Below, one piece after another: positions 27,951 through 38,454 of a DNA stretch of 64,000 nt. Made by a program: the position numbers and the translations under genes. Positions within the stretch are counted from its first letter, which is position 1; each line of letters opens with the position of its first letter. A model generated the notes under the pieces. The model did not search any database, was not told the origin of the DNA, and saw nothing but the letters and a program-made list of their open reading frames with translations. Source of the DNA: Burkholderia sp. GAS332 (GTDB lineage: Bacteria > Pseudomonadota > Gammaproteobacteria > Burkholderiales > Burkholderiaceae); assembly GCA_900142905.1 (NCBI GenBank), contig FSRV01000001.1:992001-1056000 (forward strand). Direction: 5' to 3'.

Positions 27951-29147
27951 TCAATGCCGTCCGAAGAGCTTCGCCAGCCGCTCCACCGCTTCTTCCAGCT
28001 TCGGCAGGGCGGTGGCATACGATAGCCGGATGTAGTCCTTCGGTGCGTGCGTGCCGAAGTCCATGCCCGGCACCAACACCACGCCCGCTTCGTGCAGCAT
28101 CGCTTTGGTCAGCGCTGCACTGTCTCCGGCCGCCTGATGCGCGACCGTGCGGCAATCGGCGTACACATAGAACGCGCCGTCAGGCATCACCGGCACCGAG
28201 AAGCCCAGCGATTCGAGCGCCGGCGCAATGAAGTCGCGGCGGCGCTTGAATTCAAGGCGGCGCGCTTCGTAGATGGCGATCGTTTCCGGTTCGAAACAGG
28301 CCAGCGCCGCATGCTGCGCGAGCGCCGACGCGCAGATGAACAGGTTCTGCGCAAGCTTTTCGAACGCGCCGACCATGCCGGGCGGCACCACCAGCCAGCC
28401 CAAACGCCAGCCGGTCATGTTGAAGTACTTCGAAAAGCTGTTGACCGTTATGACGTCGTCGCCGAACGAGAGCGCCGAGACGGGCTTCGCGTCGTAGCTC
28501 AGGCCCTGATAGATCTCGTCGACGATCGTAAAGCCGCCACGCGCCCGTACGGCCTTGACGATGCGTTCGAGCTCAGCCGGTTCGATCGACGTGCCAGTCG
28601 GGTTCGACGGCGACGCCAGCAGCACGCCACGGGTGCGCTCGTTCCACAGGCGCTCGACGTCGGCGGCGGTCAGCTGAAAGCGTTCGGCCGGCCCGCTTGG
28701 CACCATCACCGGCTTGCCTTCAGCCGCGATCACGAAATGACGGTTGCACGGGTAGCACGGGTCGGGCATCAGCACTTCATCGTCGCGATCGACCAGCGCC
28801 GCGCAAGCCAGCAGCAGCGCGGCAGACGCGCCGGCGGTGACGACGATCCGCGCCGGATCGACGCTGACGCCATAGAAGTCAGCGTAATGCGCTGAGATCG
28901 CCTCGCGCAGCGCGTGCAGGCCCAGCGCATTGGTGTATTGCGTGACGCCGCGGCGCAGGGCGCTCGCGGCTGCTTCAATGACCGGCTGGGGGGCGGTGAA
29001 ACCGGGTTCGCCGATTCCCATGTGGATGATGTCGCGCCCATCGCGCTCGAGCAGCGCGGCTTCCTTGGCCAGTTCCATCACATAGAAAGGCTGGATGGCG
29101 TCGACGCGGGCAGCAAGCCGCACCAAGGGTTCGGTCACGGAGTTCAT
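27951..29147 (-). CDS. PLP-dependent aminotransferase, class I/II
   Basis: A fold-type I aminotransferase of 398 residues. It has the N-terminal DIIHMGIGEPGFTAPQPV, the SNPTGT motif, DEIYQGLSYD and the PLP lysine in NSFSKYFNMTGWRLGW. The arginine binding the substrate carboxylate is in DYIRLSYA near the end. It belongs to the aspartate/aromatic aminotransferase group. The exact substrate cannot be read from the sequence. It lies just downstream of nusB on the same strand, but a large hairpin at 29178-29219 separates them. Confidence 0.9.
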   Translation of the reverse strand: MNSVTEPLVRLAARVDAIQPFYVMELAKEAALLERDGRDIIHMGIGEPGFTAPQPVIEAAASALRRGVTQYTNALGLHALREAISAHYADFYGVSVDPARIVVTAGASAALLLACAALVDRDDEVLMPDPCYPCNRHFVIAAEGKPVMVPSGPAERFQLTAADVERLWNERTRGVLLASPSNPTGTSIEPAELERIVKAVRARGGFTIVDEIYQGLSYDAKPVSALSFGDDVITVNSFSKYFNMTGWRLGWLVVPPGMVGAFEKLAQNLFICASALAQHAALACFEPETIAIYEARRLEFKRRRDFIAPALESLGFSVPVMPDGAFYVYADCRTVAHQAAGDSAALTKAMLHEAGVVLVPGMDFGTHAPKDYIRLSYATALPKLEEAVERLAKLFGRH

Positions 29148-29177
29148 ACGATCAAATCCAGTTCAGAAGCAAAAGCG

Positions 29178-29219
29178 GGACGGTGCTGCGCGCATCGGTT
29201 GATGCGCGCAGCACCGTCC
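29178..29219 (-). terminator. Perfect 19-bp hairpin after nusB
   Basis: A 19-bp perfectly paired stem (GGACGGTGCTGCGCGCATC and its complement) surrounds a four-base loop GGTT. On the minus strand it follows the nusB stop after 17 bases and is followed by CGCTTTTGC, a weak T-tract. It most likely ends the ribBA-ribH-nusB transcript, or protects its 3' end. Confidence 0.72.
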
Positions 29220-29236
29220 TTGCAAGCACCCCAAGC

Positions 29237-29671
29237 TCAATGCTTGCGAGCCGCCTGCGTTTCAGCAGCGCGCAGTTGTGCCGACAGCTTGTCCAGCACA
29301 CCGTTCACGTACTTGTAGCCATCCGCGCCGCCAAACGTTTTGGCGAGTTCGACCGCTTCGTTAATGACCACGCGATAGGGGATATCGACGTGATTCTTCA
29401 ACTCGAACGCGGCGACCAGCAGCACGGCGCGTTCGACCGGCGAAAGCTGGTCGATCGGGCGGTCGAGGCACGGTGCGATGTCCGCGGAGAGCGCTTCCGA
29501 ATCGCGGATCACGCCGTGCAGGATGGCGTCCAGATGTTCGTGGTCGGCCTTGTCGAAACCTTGCGCGCCGCGCAGCTGCGCGTCGATCTCACCGCCGGGC
29601 GAGCCCGACAGCAGCCACTGGTAAAGCCCCTGCGTGGCCAGTTCGCGGGAGCGTCGGCGTGCGCTCTTCAT
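29237..29671 (-). CDS. nusB: Transcription antitermination factor NusB
   Basis: 144 residues with the NusB all-helical fold: [19 protein letters not shown] at the start (box A RNA binding), [35 protein letters not shown] and [12 protein letters not shown] at the end. With NusE (S10), NusA and NusG it keeps RNA polymerase from stopping on rRNA operons. The start overlaps the ribH stop by four bases, the common ribH-nusB coupling of proteobacteria. Confidence 0.97.
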   Translation of the reverse strand: MKSARRRSRELATQGLYQWLLSGSPGGEIDAQLRGAQGFDKADHEHLDAILHGVIRDSEALSADIAPCLDRPIDQLSPVERAVLLVAAFELKNHVDIPYRVVINEAVELAKTFGGADGYKYVNGVLDKLSAQLRAAETQAARKH

Positions 29672-30174
29672 GCCTCTTCCTCTTCTTCGTCTTCTTCTTC
29701 GTCGTCACCGCCGAGTTGTTCCAGCGCGACGGCGAGGTTCGCCATTTCGACGGCCACGCGTGCTGCGTCACGACCCTTCTCGGTCATGCGCGCGACGGCT
29801 TGCTCGTCGTTTTCCGTGGTCAGCACGGCGTTCGCGACCGGAATGCCGAAATCGAGGCCGATACGCGTGATGCCCGCGCCGCTTTCGTTCGACACCAGTT
29901 CGAAGTGGTACGTCTCGCCGCGAATCACCGCGCCCAGCGCGATCAGTGCGTCGAATTGCGCGCTTTCGGCGAGCTTTTGCAGCGCCAGCGGGATTTCCAG
30001 CGCGCCCGGCACGGTGACCAGCAGCACGTCTTCGCCGGTCACGCCGAGGCGTTCGAGTTCTTCGATGCACGAATCTGCGAGACCGTTGCAGACGGGTTCG
30101 TTAAAACGCGCCTGGACGATGCCGATACGCAGTCCGTCGCCGTCGAGATTCGGTTGGTATTGTCCGATTTCCAT
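29668..30174 (-). CDS. ribH: 6,7-dimethyl-8-ribityllumazine synthase
   Basis: This 168-residue enzyme joins 5-amino-6-ribitylaminouracil with dihydroxybutanone phosphate to form the lumazine precursor of riboflavin. It shows the family motifs [47 protein letters not shown] (with the catalytic His) and [13 protein letters not shown]. The C-terminus is a strongly acidic tail ([14 protein letters not shown]) beyond the usual end, sometimes seen in Burkholderia. It is cotranscribed with nusB (four-base overlap). Confidence 0.97.
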   Translation of the reverse strand: MEIGQYQPNLDGDGLRIGIVQARFNEPVCNGLADSCIEELERLGVTGEDVLLVTVPGALEIPLALQKLAESAQFDALIALGAVIRGETYHFELVSNESGAGITRIGLDFGIPVANAVLTTENDEQAVARMTEKGRDAARVAVEMANLAVALEQLGGDDEEEDEEEEEA

Positions 30175-30224
30175 GTGAATTCCGTAGTGTTTTGAGTTGG
30201 CGCTTAAGCGCGTGAATGGTCGGA

Positions 30225-31361
<1,137 letters not shown>

Positions 31362-31489
31362 GTTGGCGGAGTTTTTCGAAGAAAGCGCGTATTTTACGCC
31401 ACGCGCGCGCCCGCGTCGCCTGCGCCGGATGGCATAGGCCGTTTGGCCAGGTAGTTGGCTTGTCTGGTGGAGGTTTGACAGGGTGACGT

Positions 31490-31498
31490 TGCTATAAT
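31490..31498 (+). promoter_or_regulatory. Extended -10 promoter of ilvD
   Basis: TG-C-TATAAT at 31490-31498 matches the extended -10 consensus exactly. A TTGACA lies only 12 bases upstream, too close to act as a normal -35, so the promoter probably relies on the extended element. It lies about 64 bases before the ilvD start. Confidence 0.65.
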
Positions 31499-31561
31499 TC
31501 GTCGCGCCCGCGAGGGCCGCTTCCAGACAACAATTTCCCCGCTAAACGTTCGAGACAGATC

Positions 31562-33424
31562 ATGCCGCACTATCGCTCACGCACATCGACTCATGGCCGC
31601 AACATGGCCGGCGCCCGCGCCCTGTGGCGCGCCACCGGAATGAAAGACGACGATTTCGGCAAGCCGATTATCGCGGTGGTGAACTCGTTCACCCAGTTCG
31701 TGCCGGGCCATGTGCATTTGCGCGATCTGGGTGCGCTGGTCGCGAAGGAAATCGAAGCGGCGGGCGGTGTGGCCAAGGAATTCAACACCATCGCGGTGGA
31801 CGACGGCATCGCCATGGGCCACGGCGGCATGCTGTATTCGCTGCCTTCGCGCGAACTGATCGCCGACTCGGTGGAATACATGGTCAACGCGCACTGCGCC
31901 GACGCCATGGTCTGCATTTCCAATTGCGACAAGATCACCCCGGGCATGCTGATGGCCGCCATGCGCCTGAACATCCCCGTCGTGTTCGTTTCCGGCGGTC
32001 CGATGGAAGCGGGCAAGGTCAAATCGCCGACGGACGGCCAGGTGATCGCCAAGATCGACCTGATCGACGCGATGATCAAGGCGGGCGACTCCAGGGTCAG
32101 CGACGCGGAAGTGGCGGAGATCGAGCGCAGCGCCTGCCCGACGTGCGGTTCCTGCTCGGGCATGTTCACCGCGAACTCGATGAACTGCCTGACCGAGGCG
32201 ATCGGCCTGGCGTTGCCCGGCAACGGCACGATCGTCGCCACGCACGCATGGCGCAAGGGCCTGTTCGAACAGGCCGGCCGTCTCGTGGTGGACCTGTGCC
32301 GCCGCTACTATCAGGAAGACGACGCGTCGGTCCTGCCGCGCAGCATCGCCAGCAAGCAAGCGTTCGAGAACGCCATGGCGCTCGACGTCGCCATGGGTGG
32401 TTCGACCAATACCGTGCTGCACCTGCTGGCAGCCGCGCAGGAAGGCGGCGTCGATTTCACGATGTCCGACATCGATCGCATCTCGCGCAAAGTGCCGTGC
32501 CTGTGCAAAGTGGCGCCCGCCACCGACAAATTCCATATCGAAGACGTGCATCGTGCCGGCGGCATTCCCGGCATTCTCGGCGAACTGGCCCGCGCGGAGC
32601 TGCTGGACCTGTCCTGCGGCAACGTGCATAGCGGCACGCTGGGTAAGGCCATCGCCAAGTGGGACGTCGCCGGTGGTGCGGGCGAAGAAGCACAGAAACT
32701 CTTCCGTGCGGCGCCGGGCGGTATTCCGACCACCGTCGCGTTCAGCCAGGAAGCCACCTTCACTGCGCTCGATACCGACCGCAAATCCGGCTGTATCCGT
32801 AGCAAGCAGAACGCGTATTCGAAAGACGGCGGCCTCGCCGTGCTCTACGGCAACCTCGCGGAGAAGGGCTGTATCGTCAAGACCGCGGGTGTCGACGAAT
32901 CGCAATGGATCTTCTCCGGGCGCGCACGCGTCTTCGAGAGCCAGGACGACGCCGTCGAAGCCATTCTGGGCGACAAGGTCGTGGCGGGCGACGTGGTCGT
33001 GATCCGTTACGAAGGTCCCAAGGGCGGCCCCGGCATGCAGGAAATGCTTTACCCCACGTCGTATCTGAAATCCAAGGGCCTGGGCAAGACCTGCGCGCTG
33101 TTTACCGACGGCCGCTTCTCCGGCGGTTCGTCAGGGCTGGTGATCGGGCATGCCTCGCCGGAAGCAGCCGAAGGCGGCACGATCGGGCTGGTGGAAGAGG
33201 GTGACGTGATCGAGATCGACATTCCGAATCGCAAGATGCACCTGGCGGTGTCGGACGAGGAACTGGCGCGCCGTCGCGAAGCCATGGAGGCGCGCGGCGA
33301 CAAAGCCTGGATGCCGGTAAATCGTGAACGCGTGGTGTCGCAAGCGTTGCAGGCCTATGCGGCGCTGGCGACCTCCGCCGACCGTGGCGCCGTGCGAGAC
33401 CTCTCGCAATTGAAGCGCAAGTGA
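31562..33424 (+). CDS. ilvD: Dihydroxy-acid dehydratase
   Basis: The 620-residue IlvD/Edd-type enzyme converts dihydroxy-isovalerate and dihydroxy-methylvalerate to the 2-keto acids for valine, leucine and isoleucine. Cluster ligands lie in [20 protein letters not shown] and [38 protein letters not shown] near the C-terminus is the ILVD signature. Length and N-terminus ([19 protein letters not shown]) match the 4Fe-4S type of E. coli. It is alone on the plus strand, divergent from ribBA. Confidence 0.97.
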   Translation: MPHYRSRTSTHGRNMAGARALWRATGMKDDDFGKPIIAVVNSFTQFVPGHVHLRDLGALVAKEIEAAGGVAKEFNTIAVDDGIAMGHGGMLYSLPSRELIADSVEYMVNAHCADAMVCISNCDKITPGMLMAAMRLNIPVVFVSGGPMEAGKVKSPTDGQVIAKIDLIDAMIKAGDSRVSDAEVAEIERSACPTCGSCSGMFTANSMNCLTEAIGLALPGNGTIVATHAWRKGLFEQAGRLVVDLCRRYYQEDDASVLPRSIASKQAFENAMALDVAMGGSTNTVLHLLAAAQEGGVDFTMSDIDRISRKVPCLCKVAPATDKFHIEDVHRAGGIPGILGELARAELLDLSCGNVHSGTLGKAIAKWDVAGGAGEEAQKLFRAAPGGIPTTVAFSQEATFTALDTDRKSGCIRSKQNAYSKDGGLAVLYGNLAEKGCIVKTAGVDESQWIFSGRARVFESQDDAVEAILGDKVVAGDVVVIRYEGPKGGPGMQEMLYPTSYLKSKGLGKTCALFTDGRFSGGSSGLVIGHASPEAAEGGTIGLVEEGDVIEIDIPNRKMHLAVSDEELARRREAMEARGDKAWMPVNRERVVSQALQAYAALATSADRGAVRDLSQLKRK

Positions 33425-33478
33425 GATGGAACTGAAGCGTAACCGGCCGGCTCGTTGAAGCACAAGCCGTGAAGACGG

Positions 33479-33501
33479 GCGGCGTCCGCAACGGACGCCG
33501 C
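33479..33501. terminator. GC-rich hairpin after ilvD
   Basis: GCGGCGTCCG-CAA-CGGACGCCGC is a perfect 10-bp stem with a three-base loop, 55 bases after the ilvD stop. There is no T-tract, so termination may be weak or rho-assisted. Confidence 0.55.
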
Positions 33502-33548
33502 TCAGAGGGACCCCAACCGCGCCGCGTGCGTTCCTCAAGCGCCCGAAC

Positions 33549-34427
33549 CTACTCTACCAGCGCTGACAGCAACTGATTCTTGACGATCGCTGTCGCCAGC
33601 GGCTGCCGGCCAAACTCGTACCAGCCGATATGCCGGCGCCACGTGGTGCCGGGTATCGGCTTTACATATAACAGCGGATCGTCGTCCCACGCGGCATGCC
33701 GCAGGCGCGGCACAATCGATATCCCAACGTTTTGCCGCACCAGATCGGCAATCGCAGCAATCGAGTTCATTTCAAGCACGAGGTTGACCTCCACGCGCAA
33801 GCGGCGCAGCAGGCTGGTGACATGTGCGCCGGTGAGCGATGTCGCTTCGAAGCCAATGAACGGGAAGCGCTTGAGCAGCGAGGTCACCGGCGCGTCGGCC
33901 GGGGCAATGGCCGGATTGGCCAGCAGCACCAGGGGTTCGTCGTACAGACGCTCCCACAACTCGGGCAGCGTGGTCGCCCTCGGCTCGCTGATGATCACCG
34001 CCGCGTCGATCTCTCCGGCACGCACCTGACGTTCCAGGTCCGGGGTGCTCCCATGCGTGAGGCGCACGTTCAGGCCAGGGTAAGACACCTTCAAGCGGAT
34101 CACGTTTGCCGCGAGAAAGCCCATCGAGGAAACGGTCGAGCCTATCGTGATCGAGCCTTCGAAGCTGCGCTCGTCGGCCACGCCGCGCAGCAGTGAGTCG
34201 TAGGCGGCGACCACCACGCGCGCCTGCTCGATGATCGAGCGGCCGGCATCATTCAATTGGATGCTTCGTCCGCTGCGGTCGAACAACTGCCGCTGGCAGA
34301 CGCGTTCCAGCGTGCGCATCTGTGCACCGACGGCGGCGTGCGTGAGCGCCATGCGATCGGCTGCGGCGGCCATGGTTCCGTGTTTCTCGATCGCCAGAAA
34401 CGTCCGGAGCATACGAATTTCACTCAT
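33549..34427 (-). CDS. LysR family transcriptional regulator
   Basis: The 292-residue protein starts at ATG 34427, with a perfect AGGAGG eight bases upstream. Open frame beyond that is not part of it. The N-terminal helix-turn-helix reads MLRTFLAIEKHGTMAAAADR through VGAQMRTLERVCQRQLFDR. The C-terminal part is a periplasmic-binding-protein-like inducer domain (about 95-290). It lies divergent from the C45 hydrolase gene with 285 bases between, the normal position for an activator of the neighbouring catabolic operon. Confidence 0.92.
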   Translation of the reverse strand: MSEIRMLRTFLAIEKHGTMAAAADRMALTHAAVGAQMRTLERVCQRQLFDRSGRSIQLNDAGRSIIEQARVVVAAYDSLLRGVADERSFEGSITIGSTVSSMGFLAANVIRLKVSYPGLNVRLTHGSTPDLERQVRAGEIDAAVIISEPRATTLPELWERLYDEPLVLLANPAIAPADAPVTSLLKRFPFIGFEATSLTGAHVTSLLRRLRVEVNLVLEMNSIAAIADLVRQNVGISIVPRLRHAAWDDDPLLYVKPIPGTTWRRHIGWYEFGRQPLATAIVKNQLLSALVE

Positions 34428-34449
34428 GCAAAAACCTCCTGAAAGGCGG

Positions 34450-34511
34450 CTGGGAAGCGCGCGGCCGACGCGTTTTCCCAGCGCCGCCGTGCGTTGCATG
34501 ATCGCATGATG
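34450..34511. promoter_or_regulatory. Candidate LysR binding region
   Basis: Between the divergent LysR and C45 genes are a 7-bp inverted repeat, CTGGGAA (34450-34456) and TTCCCAG (34475-34481), and a tandem 8-base repeat GCATGATC/GCATGATG at 34496-34511. An AT-rich stretch follows at 34510-34565. Any of these could be LysR contact sites. None matches a known box exactly. Confidence 0.35.
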
Positions 34512-34712
34512 CGAAAAAAAATCTTTCCTTTGCGACAAGAAAATAACGCTTTTTATTTTATTTCTCTCGTCCGAGAATCGATTCATCAAGTCGAGCCGAT
34601 GCCAGCAGCGCTGACGCGTAGCGGACCGGGCGTGGTGCCCGTAGTTAGCCCCTTCGCTACCCTCGACGCGTTCGACTGACTCGGTGCTTTCCAGGGTGAG
34701 GAGTCCCACACG

Positions 34713-35846
34713 ATGTCGCAAATCCAGCAATTTCCTTTTGTCAGTGTGTCCGGCAAACCGTATGACCGCGGGGTGCAATACGGCCGCGCGGTGGCCGAGC
34801 GCGTACGCCTGAGCGCCTCCCGATACGGGCAGACGCTGCGCAACATTGGTTACAGCGAAGCGTCGCAACTGGCGCTGATCTGTTCGCTCGAACAGGCCAT
34901 CGGCGAGTTTCAGCCGGCGTATCTTGAAGAAATGCGGGGCATTGCCGCGGGCGCCGAGGTGCCTTACGAGGACATCGTGATGATCAACGCCCGTACCGAG
35001 GTGCTGGCGAAGGCGCGTGTGGAAAAGACGATGCCGGCCGACGCAGAGGACGAAGACGGCTGCACCGGCGTGCTGGTCCTGCCGTCGCGTTCGGCGACCG
35101 GGCAGTTGATTCACGCGCAGAACTGGGACTGGAAAGCCGATTGCGTCGATACCGGCATCGTCTTGCGTGTGCGCAACGACGACGGCCCCGACTTCCTGAC
35201 GTTCGTCGAGGCGGGCGGCCTCGCGCGCAGCGGGCTGAATGCCGCCGGCGTGTCGATCACGGCGAACTATCTCGAGTCCGACCGCGACTTTACCCAGCTC
35301 GGCGTGCCGCTTTCGCTGTTGCGCCGGCGCGTCCTTGAAGAACCGGTGTTCGCCAACGCGCTGCGCGTGATCGCCACGACGCCGAAATCATGCTCGAACA
35401 ACATCATGCTCGGCATGGCCGAGGGCTTCGGCATCGATTTCGAGTGTGCCCCGGACGAGGCTTTCCCGATCTATCCGGGCGACGACCAGTTGATCGTGCA
35501 CGCGAACCACTGGATGAGTCCGATCGCCCGCACGAAGCTCCTCGACACGGGGTGCGAAAACTCGCCGGACAGCTATTACCGCGACTGGCGCGTGCGTCAA
35601 TTGCTGAACGCGGCACCGAAGGTGGATCGCAACGCAGTCAAGGCTGCCTTGTTCGATAACTTCGGCACGCCGTACTCGGTATGCCGTCCGCCACGCATGG
35701 GCACGCGCCACACGATGACAGCGACGGTCGCGATGATCGTCATGCATCCGGGCAACGGCGAGATGGATGTGGCGCCACTGCCCGCCCTCAATCGGATCTT
35801 CACCCGTTACAGCCTGGACCACGAGCCGCTGCACGAAGCGGCGTGA
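34713..35846 (+). CDS. C45 family autoproteolytic acyltransferase/hydrolase
   Basis: A 377-residue N-terminal nucleophile hydrolase related to fungal acyl-CoA:6-aminopenicillanate acyltransferase and to bacterial members that hydrolyse amides. The family N-terminus PFVSVSGKPYDRGVQYGRAV is followed by the autocleavage site DG-CTGVLV, so Cys117 should become the nucleophile. QNWDWKADC and LARSGLNAAGVSITANYLES are also typical. No signal peptide is seen. It is the first gene of a LysR-linked unit with an alpha/beta hydrolase and an MHS-type transporter, so it probably acts on an imported amide or acyl compound. Confidence 0.87.
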   Translation: MSQIQQFPFVSVSGKPYDRGVQYGRAVAERVRLSASRYGQTLRNIGYSEASQLALICSLEQAIGEFQPAYLEEMRGIAAGAEVPYEDIVMINARTEVLAKARVEKTMPADAEDEDGCTGVLVLPSRSATGQLIHAQNWDWKADCVDTGIVLRVRNDDGPDFLTFVEAGGLARSGLNAAGVSITANYLESDRDFTQLGVPLSLLRRRVLEEPVFANALRVIATTPKSCSNNIMLGMAEGFGIDFECAPDEAFPIYPGDDQLIVHANHWMSPIARTKLLDTGCENSPDSYYRDWRVRQLLNAAPKVDRNAVKAALFDNFGTPYSVCRPPRMGTRHTMTATVAMIVMHPGNGEMDVAPLPALNRIFTRYSLDHEPLHEAA

Positions 35847-35925
35847 ACAACCATTGCCCGCGCGCGCCTTGCATCCCGCTTGAGGCGCCCACGACACGTT
35901 TGAGTCAGTGTTGGAGGAATGACAG

Positions 35926-36792
35926 ATGTTCGATATTGCCCAGAATCCGTCCAGTCCCGGTCAGGAGAAAGCCAAGGCGCTGTACGACCTGGACTCGACC
36001 ACGGTATACGCCAGCCGGCACGATCCCCGCTTTCCCTACGCGTTGTATGTGCCGCACGAAATACTGACGCCTGACAACGATGTCGAGCTGGTGGTCGTGA
36101 TGCATGGCACGGGGCGGCAATTCACCCAATACCGCGATGCGTTCGCTCCATTTGGCCGCTGGAACCGCTGCATCGTGCTGTGCCCGCTCTTTCCGGTGGG
36201 CGTGCGCGGCGACGGCGAGCGCAGCGGCTTCAAGCGTCTGATCGAAGGCGATATCCGCTACGACAAGGTGCTGCTGGACATGGTGAGCGAAGTCGGCGAG
36301 CGCTACGGCAAGCGTTTCGACAAATTCGCGCTGTTCGGCTACTCGGGTGGCGGACAGTACGTCAACCGCTTTGCCTATGTTCATCCCGAGCGTCTGTGGG
36401 CCGCGTCCATCGGCGCGCCGGGTAACGTCACCGTGCTCGATCAATCGAAGGACTGGTGGTTGGGTGTCGGCGGCTTCGAGCGGCACTTCGGCAAGCCGTT
36501 CGACGTTGCTGCGTTGCAGCGCGTTCCAGTGCAGATGGTGGTCGGCCGGGCCGATCTCGAAACCTGGGAAATTACGGTGCCCGAGGACAGCTCGATGTAC
36601 TTGCCAGGCATCAACGACGCCGGGGCGACACGGCCGGATCGGCTCAGAACCCTCAAGGCATCGTTCGAAGCGGCGGGCGTCCAGGTACGCTTTGACGAGC
36701 TGGATAATATCGCGCACAACGGTATGCAGGTCGTCGAGGTCGTTCAGGACTTTTTTGCGCGGATACTGCGCGAGATGCGCGTCGGAGAATAA
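35926..36792 (+). CDS. Alpha/beta hydrolase
   Basis: This 288-residue cytoplasmic hydrolase has the nucleophile elbow FGYSGGGQYVNRFA (Ser140), a VVMHGTGRQFTQYRDAFAPF oxyanion segment, a likely acid in VVGRADLETWE and a His in NIAHNGMQVVE near the C-terminus. The layout is like PHB-depolymerase/esterase-type proteins, but the substrate is unknown. It starts 79 bases after the C45 gene and is followed by the transporter gene four bases after its stop, so all three are probably one transcript. Confidence 0.86.
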   Translation: MFDIAQNPSSPGQEKAKALYDLDSTTVYASRHDPRFPYALYVPHEILTPDNDVELVVVMHGTGRQFTQYRDAFAPFGRWNRCIVLCPLFPVGVRGDGERSGFKRLIEGDIRYDKVLLDMVSEVGERYGKRFDKFALFGYSGGGQYVNRFAYVHPERLWAASIGAPGNVTVLDQSKDWWLGVGGFERHFGKPFDVAALQRVPVQMVVGRADLETWEITVPEDSSMYLPGINDAGATRPDRLRTLKASFEAAGVQVRFDELDNIAHNGMQVVEVVQDFFARILREMRVGE

Positions 36793-36796
36793 GAAC

Positions 36797-38161
36797 ATGC
36801 ATACCGACAGCGAGGAGACAAGAATCCGGAAAGTCATCTTTTCGACCGTGCTTGGCGGCACGTTCGAATGGTTCGACTTCATGGTGTACGGCTACTTTTC
36901 GGGCATGATCGCGCGGGCGTTTTTTGGCGGCGCCGGTCGCGATGAATCCATGCTGCTGACATTCGCGACGTTTGCCGTCGGGTTTCTCGTGAGACCGATT
37001 GGTGGCGTCGTAATGGGCATGTACGCGGACCGTGCCGGACGCGTCAAGGCGCTGTCGTGGATCATGGTGGCGATGTCGGTGGGTTCGCTGTTGCTGGCGT
37101 TGACGCCAGGCTCCGCGACATTGGGGCTCGCCGCGCCGATATTGGTGGTGATCGGCCGGCTCGTGCAAGGCTTCGCGGTCGGTGCGCAGTTTGCGCTGTC
37201 GTCGGTGACGATTTACGAAGTGGCGCCCCCGGGCAAGAAGATGTTCTACGGCAGTTTCAACATGCTGTCGTTGGGCATCGCGGCGATGCTGTCCTCAGGG
37301 TGCAGCTATTTGCTGTCGAGGCATCTGTCGCATGCCGAGATGGCGGAATGGGGATGGCGCGTGCCGTTCATGATCGGGGCACTGGTCGGGCCGCTCGGCT
37401 TTTACATCCGGCATCACGTCGCGGAGTCGGACGAGTTTCACCGGATGCAGGCGCGTCCGGCAGCTCGGGCGCCCCTGGGTCAGCGCATGCGCGAATTCAT
37501 CCGCGAGAATGGCGACGCGCTCGTCTGCGCCATGGGTGTGATGATTGCCGGTACTTCGCTAAACTACGTATGGAACGCGTATTTGCCGAACTACGCGCAG
37601 TATCAGTTGCATCTGTCTTTGAGTTCTTCGCTGCAAGCGGTGTTCGTCACGAGCATCATGGCGTGCGTGCTCTCGCCAGTATTCGGCAAGCTGGCGGACC
37701 GTATCGGCGCCTATCGGCTGTTCTGTTTCTTTATTGCCGGCTGGCTGATCTGTGTGTTTCCGCTGTTCTGGTATTTGCTGGCTTCGCCGACAGAAACGAG
37801 ATTGATGGTGGTGCAGCTGATTGGCATGCTGTTCGTGACGCTGCAAGGGGCCGCGCATCCGGGGATGCTGGTGCAGATCTTCACAGTGCAGGGTCGTTCG
37901 ACCGGTGTGGCGATCGCCTATAACACCGCGGTGATGCTGTTTGGCGGACTGGCGCCTTTGTATATTTCGGTGGTGTCGCGGTTCACGGACGCTCGTTTCA
38001 TCCCGCCGAGCTATCTGTTCGGCACCAGCGTGTTGGCGATCACGCTCGTCCTGGCGACGCGCACGGGGCGCCGGGTGTTGCAGGACGACCGGATGCAGCG
38101 CCGGAGCAGTGCTGCGTTGGCACCGAATGGTTCAGGGTCGAGCGAAGCGGGCCGAACCTGA
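36797..38161 (+). CDS. MFS transporter of the metabolite:H+ symporter (MHS) type
   Basis: Starting at ATG 36797, four bases after the hydrolase stop, the protein has 454 residues and twelve predicted helices. The MHS hallmarks are TVLGGTFEWFDFMVYGYFSG near the N-terminus and GVVMGMYADRAGRVKAL in the loop 2-3 motif. Relatives import citrate, shikimate, alpha-ketoglutarate or dicarboxylates with protons. It should import the substrate, or a precursor, of the two upstream hydrolases. The large open frame upstream of this start is antisense-like overlap with the hydrolase gene. Confidence 0.9.
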   Translation: MHTDSEETRIRKVIFSTVLGGTFEWFDFMVYGYFSGMIARAFFGGAGRDESMLLTFATFAVGFLVRPIGGVVMGMYADRAGRVKALSWIMVAMSVGSLLLALTPGSATLGLAAPILVVIGRLVQGFAVGAQFALSSVTIYEVAPPGKKMFYGSFNMLSLGIAAMLSSGCSYLLSRHLSHAEMAEWGWRVPFMIGALVGPLGFYIRHHVAESDEFHRMQARPAARAPLGQRMREFIRENGDALVCAMGVMIAGTSLNYVWNAYLPNYAQYQLHLSLSSSLQAVFVTSIMACVLSPVFGKLADRIGAYRLFCFFIAGWLICVFPLFWYLLASPTETRLMVVQLIGMLFVTLQGAAHPGMLVQIFTVQGRSTGVAIAYNTAVMLFGGLAPLYISVVSRFTDARFIPPSYLFGTSVLAITLVLATRTGRRVLQDDRMQRRSSAALAPNGSGSSEAGRT

Positions 38162-38205
38162 ACTGGCAAGCGTGAAACACTTCTTCGTCAAAGTAGGCGC
38201 GGTTT

Positions 38206-38454
38206 TCAAGCAGTGGTCAGTCCATCATGACTCGGCGCTGCAGGCAAAGGCAGAGGCTCACAGGCCACCCGAAACTCGACGGTGAGTCGTATAGCTTCGG
38301 GAGACTGCAGGATGCGGAAATGACCGCACCTATTGACGGGCACTATCTGCGCATCTTCTACCAGGCAGGCGTAGCTTGCGCCGTGCTCAAACGGGACGAC
38401 CCTATCCATCGGGGCGTGAATCACAAGCGTTCGCGCCAGTATGCTTGGGGGCAA
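38206..38454 (-). pseudogene. Remnant of an alpha/beta hydrolase C-terminus
   Basis: The minus-strand translation contains RTLVIHAPMDRVVPFEHG, then VNRCGHFRILQSPEAI. This is the acid and histidine end of an alpha/beta hydrolase (the DxxVP and GH segments). The N-terminal part with the nucleophile elbow is missing and no ribosome site is present. It looks like a leftover of a gene cut away when this region was rearranged. Confidence 0.6.

Noticed and set aside
31362..31561. FMN riboswitch in front of ribBA
   Set aside because: The expected AGGGGC...GGGC-type conserved core was not found in the ribBA leader, so no riboswitch is annotated.
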